Below are positions 10,539-17,441 of a stretch of DNA of 21,254 nt, piece after piece; position 1 is the first letter of the stretch, and every line of letters starts with the position of its first letter. Source of the DNA: Castellaniella sp044508625 (lineage in GTDB: Bacteria; Pseudomonadota; Gammaproteobacteria; Burkholderiales; Burkholderiaceae_B); the NCBI GenBank assembly GCA_044508625.1, contig JBIQHJ010000062.1, forward strand, positions 1 to 21,254, given 5' to 3'. A program made the translations under genes and the position numbers. The notes under the pieces are model-generated. The model did no database searches, had not been told where the DNA came from, and was given only the letters and a program-made list of their open reading frames with translations.

Positions 10539-11530
10539 GCGACCGACGCAAGCCCCTGTCCCTGCAGCTTTCCGGCGGCAACACCCAGCTCGCCAACCTC
10601 TGCGGGCCGCTGGACGACAACCTGCGCCAGATCGCCCAGGCCTACGGGGTCGAGATCTCGCGGCGCGGCAGCCGCTTCGCGCTGCGCGGCGAGGGCGCGG
10701 CGCGCGCCGCGGAGGCCCTGCGATGGTTCCACGAGCGCGCGGCCCAGGGCCCGCTGTCGCTGGACACCCTGCAGCTCGGCCTGGTCGAGCTGGGCGCCGG
10801 CGAGGGCGGCGCGGGCACCGCCGCGCCCGACGCGCTGCCCGAGCTCCCGCCCATCGACGACGCGAGCCTGAGCCTGCGCACCCGCAAGACCGACCTGCGG
10901 CCCCGCACCCCGCGCCAGCGCGACTACCTGAACGCCATCCTCAAGCACGACGTCACCTTCGGCGTGGGGCCGGCCGGCACCGGCAAGACCTGGCTGGCGG
11001 TGGCCTGCGCGATCGACGCCCTCGAGCGGGAATCGGTCTCGCGCCTGGTGCTGACCCGGCCGGCCGTCGAGGCCGGCGAGCGCCTGGGATTCCTGCCCGG
11101 CGACCTGGTCCAGAAGGTCGATCCCTACCTGCGCCCCCTGTACGACGCGCTGTACGACCTGCTGGGCTTCGAGCGCACCCAGCGGCTGTTCGAAAAGCAG
11201 ACCATCGAGATCGCGCCCCTCGCCTACATGCGCGGGCGCACCCTCAACCACGCCTTCATCATCCTCGACGAGGCCCAGAACACCACGCCCGAGCAGATGA
11301 AGATGTTCCTCACGCGCATCGGCTTCGGCAGCAAGGCGGTGATCAACGGCGATCCCTCGCAGGTCGACCTGCCGCGCGGCCACCAGAGCGGCCTGCTGCA
11401 TGCGCTCGAGGTGCTCGACGGCGTGCCGGGCATCGCCTGCACGCGGTTCACCAGCCGCGACGTCGTGCGCCATCCGCTGGTCGCCCGCATCGTGGACGCC
11501 TACGAGCGGGCGGGGGACCATGTATCCTGA
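10535..11530 (+). CDS. phoH: PhoH-family ATPase (YbeZ)
   Basis: Cytoplasmic P-loop ATPase that in many proteobacteria sits beside ybeY and is linked to RNA metabolism and ribosome processing. The 331-residue protein has an N-terminal region of about 120 residues, then the PhoH core: Walker A GPAGTGKT at 145-152, the LTRPAVEAGERLGFLPGDL block, and Walker B FIILDEAQN with Asp245 and Glu246, followed by TTPEQMKMFLTRIG and the NGDPSQVDLP motif. It starts in an ATGA overlap with miaB and runs 11 bp into ybeY, so the three genes are probably one transcript with coupled translation. The exact biochemical role of this family is less settled than those of its neighbours. Confidence 0.95.
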   Translation: MSDRRKPLSLQLSGGNTQLANLCGPLDDNLRQIAQAYGVEISRRGSRFALRGEGAARAAEALRWFHERAAQGPLSLDTLQLGLVELGAGEGGAGTAAPDALPELPPIDDASLSLRTRKTDLRPRTPRQRDYLNAILKHDVTFGVGPAGTGKTWLAVACAIDALERESVSRLVLTRPAVEAGERLGFLPGDLVQKVDPYLRPLYDALYDLLGFERTQRLFEKQTIEIAPLAYMRGRTLNHAFIILDEAQNTTPEQMKMFLTRIGFGSKAVINGDPSQVDLPRGHQSGLLHALEVLDGVPGIACTRFTSRDVVRHPLVARIVDAYERAGDHVS

Positions 11531-12005
11531 GTTCTCGCTGTCCATCCAGTACGCCGAGCCGGCGCCCGAGCTGCCGCGCTGGCGCCTGCGGCGCTGGGTC
11601 GGGCGCGCCCTGGCCCGCGCGCTCGCGCCGCCCGAGCCGCGCGCGGGCCGGCCCGTCGCCCTGGCGCTGCGCCTGGTCGGCGAGGACGAGGGCCGGGCGC
11701 TGAACCTCGCCTACCGCCAGCGGGACTACGCGACCAACGTGCTGACCTTCGAGTACGGCGAGGATCCCTCGGGCCTGCTGAGCGGCGACATCGTGCTGTG
11801 CGTGCCGGTGCTGCGCCGCGAAGCCCACGCGCAGGGCAAGCCCCTGGCGCACCACGCCGCCCACCTGGTCACCCACGGCGTGCTGCACGCCCTGGGCCAC
11901 GATCACGTCCGGGCGGACGAAGCCCGCGCCATGGAATCCCTCGAAACCGCCATCCTCGCGGCACAGGGAATTCCCGACCCCTACCGGGCCCCGCCACGGG
12001 CCTGA
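11520..12005 (+). CDS. ybeY: Endoribonuclease YbeY (16S rRNA 3'-end processing and ribosome quality control)
   Basis: Single-strand metal-dependent endoribonuclease. The 161-residue protein has the diagnostic zinc site HGVLHALGHDH with His119, His123 and His129, and the LNLAYRQRDYATNVLTFEY segment that precedes it in the family. The ATG at 11520 overlaps the end of phoH by 11 bp. The usual functional pairing of phoH and ybeY is kept. The TGA stop lies inside the loop of an intrinsic terminator, so the last residues are encoded by the terminator's upstream stem. Confidence 0.96.
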   Translation: MYPEFSLSIQYAEPAPELPRWRLRRWVGRALARALAPPEPRAGRPVALALRLVGEDEGRALNLAYRQRDYATNVLTFEYGEDPSGLLSGDIVLCVPVLRREAHAQGKPLAHHAAHLVTHGVLHALGHDHVRADEARAMESLETAILAAQGIPDPYRAPPRA

Positions 12006-12018
12006 CGGCGGGGCTTTT
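11988..12018 (+). terminator. Rho-independent terminator at the end of miaB-phoH-ybeY
   Basis: A perfect 8-bp GC stem, GCCCCGCC (11988-11995) pairing with GGCGGGGC (12007-12014), with an 11-base loop and followed by TTTT. The ybeY stop codon is in the loop. It should reduce transcription from ybeY into corC, although these genes are often one operon elsewhere. The U-tract is short, so it may be only partial. Confidence 0.7.
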
Positions 12019-12057
12019 CGGTTATGCTAGGCGTTCCGCACACACGTCCTCAGGACA

Positions 12058-12930
12058 ATGCCAGACCCCAACCCACCCGATTCCGAACCTCGACCTACGC
12101 GCCCGAGCGGCAAACGCCTGCTCAACCGCCTCACCGCCTTCCTGAGGCCCGCGCCTCCCGCTGACCGCAAGGGCCTCAAGGCCGTGCTCGACGCCGCCCA
12201 CGACCGGTCGGTGCTCGACGGCGAATCCTACGCCATGATCTCCGGGGCGCTCGAGGTCGCCGACAAATCGGTCTCCGACATCATGGTGCCGCGCTCGCGC
12301 ATGGACATGCTCGACGTCAGCCGCCCGCTGGCCGAGCTCATGCCCGAGATCATCGAGACCGGCCATTCGCGCTTTCCGGTCTACGAGGGCGACCGCGACA
12401 ACATCCTGGGCACGCTGCTCGCCAAGGACCTGCTGCTGGCGCTGTCCGACAGCCAGCTCGACGTGCGCGCCCTGGTCCGCCCACCGGTCTTCATCCCCGC
12501 CACCAAGCGTCTGAACGTCCTGCTGCACGAGTTCCGCAGCAACCGCAACCACCTGGCGATCGTCGTCGACGAGCACGGCGGCATCTGCGGCCTGGTCACC
12601 ATGGAGGACGTCCTCGAGCAGATCGTGGGCGACATCGAGGACGAATACGACGAGGACGCCGAAAAGACGATCTTTCGCACCGGCGAGAATAGCTGGCGGG
12701 CGATGGGCTCGACCGACATCGAGGTCTTCAACGAGACCTTCGGCGTGTCGCTGTCCGACGAGGACCACGACACGCTCAACGGCTGGCTCGCCGAGGCGCT
12801 GGGGCACATCCCCCGCCGGGGCGAGCGCCTCGAGCACGAGGGGCTGGTGCTGACCGTGGTCGGCGCCGACAGCAAGCGCGCGCGCTGGGTGCACATCCAG
12901 CGCCAATTCCCGCGCGACGATGCCGCCTGA
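12058..12930 (+). CDS. corC: CorC/YbeX-type protein with paired CBS domains
   Basis: The 290-residue protein belongs to the HlyC/CorC family, implicated in magnesium/cobalt homeostasis and, as YbeX, in ribosome-linked functions. It has a charged N-terminus of about 70 residues, a CBS pair at roughly 73-195 (DIMVPRSRMDML, RFPVYEGDRDNILGTLLAKDLL, HLAIVVDEHGGICGLVTMEDVLEQIVGDIEDE), and a C-terminal CorC/HlyC domain from about 205 on. There are no membrane segments, so this is the short cytosolic form, not the DUF21-containing one. AGGA lies 2 bases before the ATG, rather close. A TATGCT at 12023-12028, between the ybeY terminator and this ATG, could be a -10 box. It overlaps lnt by 11 bp. Confidence 0.94.
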   Translation: MPDPNPPDSEPRPTRPSGKRLLNRLTAFLRPAPPADRKGLKAVLDAAHDRSVLDGESYAMISGALEVADKSVSDIMVPRSRMDMLDVSRPLAELMPEIIETGHSRFPVYEGDRDNILGTLLAKDLLLALSDSQLDVRALVRPPVFIPATKRLNVLLHEFRSNRNHLAIVVDEHGGICGLVTMEDVLEQIVGDIEDEYDEDAEKTIFRTGENSWRAMGSTDIEVFNETFGVSLSDEDHDTLNGWLAEALGHIPRRGERLEHEGLVLTVVGADSKRARWVHIQRQFPRDDAA

Positions 12931-14584
12931 GGCCGCAGCCGGGGCCGCGACGAGCCGCGGGTCCGTGCCGCGCGGGCCGCTGGCGGCGCTGGCCGCGGGC
13001 GGCGTGCAGGCCCTGTGCTTCGCCCCCGGTCCCCTCCCCGCCTGGAGCCTGCCCTTCGTCCAGGTCGCCGCGCTGGCGGTCCTCGCCCACCAGGTCTTCG
13101 GCGCGCCCTGCGCGCGGCGCGCCGCCTGGCGCGGCTGGCTGTTCGGCTTCGGCCTGTTCCTGGTCGGCGTCTACTGGCTGACCATCAGCATGCACGAGTT
13201 CGGCGGCCTGCCCCTGGCGCTGGCGATCGCGGCCCTGGCGCTGTTCGCCGGCGCCATGGGCCTGTACGCCGCGCTCGCCGCCGCGCTCACCGCCCTGGTC
13301 TGCGGCCGGCGCGGCGGCGTCGCCGAACGCGCGCCGCGGCAGGTCCTGAACGCGGCGATCTGGGCCTCGGCCTGGACGCTGTGCGAATGGCTGCGCGGCA
13401 TCCTGTTCACCGGCTTTCCCTGGCTGAACGCCGGCTACGCGCATGCCGAAGGCATGTTCACGGGGTGGGCGCCCATCATCGGCGTCCACGGCCTGGCGTG
13501 GCTGGCGGCCTTCGCCGCGGGGGCCATCGCCCTGATGGCGCGCGCCAAGGACACCCCGCACGACCGCTCGGCCGCCGCCGCCATCGGCCTGGCCGTGGCC
13601 ACCGGCCTGCTGGGCATCGCCTGGACGCACATCGCCTGGGTGCAGTCCGCGGGCGAGCCCATGATCGTGCGCCTGGTCCAGACCGGCACTCCGCAATCCC
13701 AGAAATTCGATCCCGCACGTTTCCAGGCCGCGCTCGCCAAGGACCTGCGCCTGGCCGGCATGCCCCCAAAGTCGCCGGCGGACGCGCCGGGCCTGGTGGT
13801 GCTGCCGGAAACGGTGATGCCCGCATTCCAGGACGCGATCCCGGGGGACGTCTGGGACCGCTGGCGGGCGGTGGCGCGGGCCCTGGACGCGCCCCTGCTC
13901 ATGGGCATGCCCCTGCGCCGCGCCGCGCCCGCCGGCGAGCGCCTCACCAACGGGGCCCTCGTCGTCGAGCCGGACGATGCGGACGGCGCCGCGCCGGGGC
14001 TGGCCTGGCACTACGACAAGCACCACCTCGTCCCCTTCGGCGAGTTCGTCCCGCCGGGATTCCGCTGGTTCGTCGACGCCATGGACATCCCCCTGGGCGA
14101 TTTCGACCGGGGTCCCGCGCGCCAGCCACCCCTGCGGGCCGGCACGCAGTCCTTCGCCGTGGACATCTGCTACGAGGACACCTTCGGCGCCGAGATCGCC
14201 GCCACCGTGCGGCCCGGCCCCGACGGCGACAGCCCCGGCGTGCTGGTGAACCTCAGCAACCTCGCCTGGTTCGGCGACACCTGGGCCCTGCGCCAGCACC
14301 TGTGGATCGCGCGCCTGCGGGCCCTGGAAACCGGGCGGCCCATGATCCGGGCGACCAATACCGGCATGACGGCGGCCATCGATCCCCTCGGGCGCGTGCG
14401 CGCCACCCTGGATCCGCGCTCGCCCGGCGTGCTGGACGTCGAGGTCCAGGGCACGCGGGGCCTGACCCCCTACGTGCGCTGGGGCGACGCGCCCATCCTG
14501 GCCTGGACGCTCGCCTGCCTGCTGCTGGGCCTGTGGCGCCGCCGCGCGCCCCGCCCTCGGGAGCCTACAGCAGGCGCCGGTTGA
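12920..14584 (+). CDS. lnt: Apolipoprotein N-acyltransferase
   Basis: Inner-membrane enzyme that adds the third acyl chain to lipoproteins. The 554-residue protein has several N-terminal membrane segments to about residue 240, a nitrilase-fold periplasmic domain from about 250 to 520, and a last membrane segment near the C-terminus. The catalytic triad is intact: Glu297 in LPETVMP, Lys367 in YDKHHLVPFGEFVP and Cys417 in DICYEDTF, with spacing close to E. coli E267-K335-C387. It is somewhat longer than the E. coli enzyme (about 512 residues), partly from insertions such as SPADAPG and DDADGAAPG in the periplasmic domain. The start overlaps corC by 11 bp. The last 20 bp overlap the convergent c-di-GMP gene. 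Confidence 0.96.
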   Translation: MPPEAAAGAATSRGSVPRGPLAALAAGGVQALCFAPGPLPAWSLPFVQVAALAVLAHQVFGAPCARRAAWRGWLFGFGLFLVGVYWLTISMHEFGGLPLALAIAALALFAGAMGLYAALAAALTALVCGRRGGVAERAPRQVLNAAIWASAWTLCEWLRGILFTGFPWLNAGYAHAEGMFTGWAPIIGVHGLAWLAAFAAGAIALMARAKDTPHDRSAAAAIGLAVATGLLGIAWTHIAWVQSAGEPMIVRLVQTGTPQSQKFDPARFQAALAKDLRLAGMPPKSPADAPGLVVLPETVMPAFQDAIPGDVWDRWRAVARALDAPLLMGMPLRRAAPAGERLTNGALVVEPDDADGAAPGLAWHYDKHHLVPFGEFVPPGFRWFVDAMDIPLGDFDRGPARQPPLRAGTQSFAVDICYEDTFGAEIAATVRPGPDGDSPGVLVNLSNLAWFGDTWALRQHLWIARLRALETGRPMIRATNTGMTAAIDPLGRVRATLDPRSPGVLDVEVQGTRGLTPYVRWGDAPILAWTLACLLLGLWRRRAPRPREPTAGAG

Positions 14585-17441
14585 GCATGTTCTCGATCTC
14601 GGGGGCCTCGAGGGGCTGGGCAAAGAAAAAGCCCTGGGCGTAATTGCAGCCCGCCGTCCGCAGCAGCTCGCACTGCCGCGCGGTCGACACCCCCTCGGCG
14701 ATGACGGCCAGCCCGAGCTTGTGCGCCATCACGATGATGGCCTGGCACAGGGCGTGGCTCTCGGTGCCGACGTCGAGGTCCTCGACGAAGGATCGATCGA
14801 TCTTGATGTAGTCGATGTCGAAGCGGTTCAGGTAGGACAGCGAGGAATAGCCGGTGCCGAAGTCGTCCAGGGCCACCTGGACCCCCGCGTCGCGGAAGGC
14901 CAGCAGCTTCTCCTGCGTGGCCGGCCCCATGTCCATCAGCAGGCTCTCGGTGATCTCGACCGTCAGGCATCCCGGCGGCAGGCCGAGCTCGCACAGGTGC
15001 GCCAGCCAGTCCCCCGTGTCGATGCCGTCGGCGAGGAGCTGGACCGGAGAGACATTGATGCTCACCTGCAGGCCGCGCTCGAGGGCATGCCGCCAGGCCA
15101 GGAGCTGTGTCGTGGCCTCGCGGAACACCCAGTCGCCGATCTCGCGGATCATGCCGGATTCCTCGGCCTGGGCGATGAAGGCCAGGGGCGAGAGCACGCC
15201 GCGCGCCGGATGGGTCCAGCGCAGCAGGGCCTCGACCTTCGTCATCCGGCCGCTGTCCAGGTCGACGATGGGCTGGTAGAGCAGGTGGAACTGGCGCTCG
15301 GCCAGCGCGGACTGCAGGTCGCGGTGCAACTGGCGGCGCATCAGCGCGGCCTCGCGCATCGAGGGCTCGAAGCGGCGGTACTGGTTGCGTCCGCCCTCCT
15401 TGGCCGCGTACATCGCCAGGTCGGCGTTGCGCAGCAGCTCGCTGATCTCCTCGCCGTCCTCGGGAAAGAAGGTCACGCCCGCGCTCGCCGAGATGACGAC
15501 CTCCTGGTCGCCCAGCAGGTACGGCCGCGCCAGGGCGTCCAGCACGTCGCCCAGGATCCGGTCGACCGCGGCCGGATCGCCGCCGAAGCCCTCCAGGATC
15601 AGGGTGAACTCGTCGCCGCCCAGGCGGGCCACCACGTCCCCCTCGCGCACCGCGCCGCAGATGCGCCCCGCCACCGCGCGCAGCAGGATGTCGCCGACCT
15701 CGTGCCCCAGGGTGTCGTTGACCTCCTTGAACAGGTCCAGGTCGAGGAAGACCAGGGCCACCGAGCCGCGCACGCCGGGCCGCGCGCGGTTCAGGGCGTC
15801 CTGGAGCTTGAGGTGGAAATGCTGGCGGTTGGGCAGGCTGGTCAGGCTGTCGTAGTGCGCCTGGCGCCAGATGAGGTCCTCCGAGCGCTTCTGCTGGGTG
15901 ATGTCGCTGAATATGCCCACGAAGCAGCGCACGCTGCCATCGGTGTCGTAGACGGCGTTGATGGTCAGGTGCTCGGCGTAGTCCTGGCCGTCCTTGCGCC
16001 GGTTCCACAGGTCGCCGCTCCAGTGGCCCCGCACCCGCAGGGATTCCCAGAGGTTCTGGTAGAAGGCCCGGTCCTGCCGGCCCGAGGACAGGACCCGCAT
16101 GTTGAGGCCCAGCACCTCCTCGCGCGTGTAGCCCGTGATCACCGTGAAGGCGGGATTGGTGTTGAGCACGTGCCCCTGGCTGTCGGTGACGACGATCGCC
16201 TCGCTGGTCGACTCGAAGACCAGCGAGGCCTCGCGGGCGGCCACCTCGGCCTCGCGCCGCTCGCTCACGTCCATCAGCACCACGACCACCGCGCGGTCCG
16301 TCCCCAGCTTCATTCCCGAACAGAACAGCTCGACGGGCAGGCTCTTGCCGCCGGCCGAGCGCAGGTGGAAGACATGCCCGCGTTCCGAGGTGAGCCGGCC
16401 ATCCAGGTAGCCGCCGAGCAGGGACACGATGCGCTGCCGGTCCCGCGCGACGAAGGCGTCGTCGATCCTCGAGTCGTAGACCGGGGCGGCGGCCTCCAGG
16501 CCCAGCATCCGCGCATAGACGCCGTTGGCGTACCGCAGGCCCATGTCGTCGAGCACCACGATCACGCCCACCGCCGCATTGTCGGCCACGCCCTGGAACA
16601 GGGCCTCGGCGCGCAGCAGCTTGTCGTGTTCCATGCGGATCCGCTTCATGAGCTCGTGCGTGCGCCGGGCGCTGTCGTTGAGTCCCCGGGCGAGCTGGCC
16701 GATCTCGTCGTTGGGCGGATACTCCACCCGCGCCGCGTAATTCCCGCGGATCAGCTCCTGGCAATACTCGGACAGCATCCGCAGGGGGTGCAGCACGTAG
16801 CGCTGCACGGCCGCGCTCGCCACCAGCAGCAGCAACAGATCCAGGCCGAACACCAGATACAGCGCCTGGAGGTGGCTGCGGCGATAGGCCGCCTCCTTGT
16901 CGACCAGCCCCGCCAGCAGGGTCTCGGCGGCCAGCAGGACGGCCCGGGATTGCTCGTCGAGGTCCTGGATCTCCTGGGCGCGCGTCTCGCCGGGCGGCGG
17001 GACGCCGTTTTCCAGGCAGCGCGCCAGGGCGCCGTCCCGGTAGCCCAGCCAGGCGCTCCAGACCTCCCGCAGGCGCTCCGCGAGCTCGCCCTCGAGCGGC
17101 CGCACCGCCATGCCGAAGACCTCGCCGCCCGCCGACAGGGCCTGGTGGGCGCGTTCGAAATCGGCGATGTCCTCGCGCAGCCGCTCGCGCACGAAGGACG
17201 GATCCCACACGGCCATCAGGCCGTGGTAGGCCGTGCGCTGGCTCAGCATGCGCATCTTGCCGGCCATGCTCACGGTGGCGGCGACCGAATCGGACTGATG
17301 GAGCGCCAGGCGCACGACGACGATGTTGGCCGCCGCCAGCAGGAAGATCAGCAGGAACACCGCGCCGGCCTTGCGCCCGAGGCTCTGATCGTGCAGGGAC
17401 CGCAGCCACCTGCTCACCGCGGGCACCCAGTCGGTCTTCAT
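14565..17441 (-). CDS. Membrane sensor diguanylate cyclase/phosphodiesterase (PilJ/NarX-like N-terminus, HAMP, PAS, PAS, GGDEF, EAL)
   Basis: Predicted inner-membrane c-di-GMP enzyme of 958 residues. Membrane segments lie at about 25-46 and 191-213. The periplasmic part between them carries AGKMRMLSQR at 60-69, resembling the P-box of PilJ/NarX-type sensors. Next come HAMP (about 214-265), two PAS domains (about 285-400 and 405-525), GGDEF and EAL. The cyclase motif G608-G-D-E-F612 is intact, with an inhibition site R599-E-G-D602 exactly five residues before it. The EAL domain keeps E737-A-L, NVSPVQL, EITES, D859-D860-FGTGYSS, IKIDRSF, AEGV and the final QG, so phosphodiesterase activity is likely. 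The ATG at 17441 overlaps the upstream paralogue as ATGA; 33 further in-frame codons are Arg/Ala-rich and rejected. The signal sensed is unknown. Confidence 0.93.
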   Translation of the reverse strand: MKTDWVPAVSRWLRSLHDQSLGRKAGAVFLLIFLLAAANIVVVRLALHQSDSVAATVSMAGKMRMLSQRTAYHGLMAVWDPSFVRERLREDIADFERAHQALSAGGEVFGMAVRPLEGELAERLREVWSAWLGYRDGALARCLENGVPPPGETRAQEIQDLDEQSRAVLLAAETLLAGLVDKEAAYRRSHLQALYLVFGLDLLLLLVASAAVQRYVLHPLRMLSEYCQELIRGNYAARVEYPPNDEIGQLARGLNDSARRTHELMKRIRMEHDKLLRAEALFQGVADNAAVGVIVVLDDMGLRYANGVYARMLGLEAAAPVYDSRIDDAFVARDRQRIVSLLGGYLDGRLTSERGHVFHLRSAGGKSLPVELFCSGMKLGTDRAVVVVLMDVSERREAEVAAREASLVFESTSEAIVVTDSQGHVLNTNPAFTVITGYTREEVLGLNMRVLSSGRQDRAFYQNLWESLRVRGHWSGDLWNRRKDGQDYAEHLTINAVYDTDGSVRCFVGIFSDITQQKRSEDLIWRQAHYDSLTSLPNRQHFHLKLQDALNRARPGVRGSVALVFLDLDLFKEVNDTLGHEVGDILLRAVAGRICGAVREGDVVARLGGDEFTLILEGFGGDPAAVDRILGDVLDALARPYLLGDQEVVISASAGVTFFPEDGEEISELLRNADLAMYAAKEGGRNQYRRFEPSMREAALMRRQLHRDLQSALAERQFHLLYQPIVDLDSGRMTKVEALLRWTHPARGVLSPLAFIAQAEESGMIREIGDWVFREATTQLLAWRHALERGLQVSINVSPVQLLADGIDTGDWLAHLCELGLPPGCLTVEITESLLMDMGPATQEKLLAFRDAGVQVALDDFGTGYSSLSYLNRFDIDYIKIDRSFVEDLDVGTESHALCQAIIVMAHKLGLAVIAEGVSTARQCELLRTAGCNYAQGFFFAQPLEAPEIENMLNRRLL

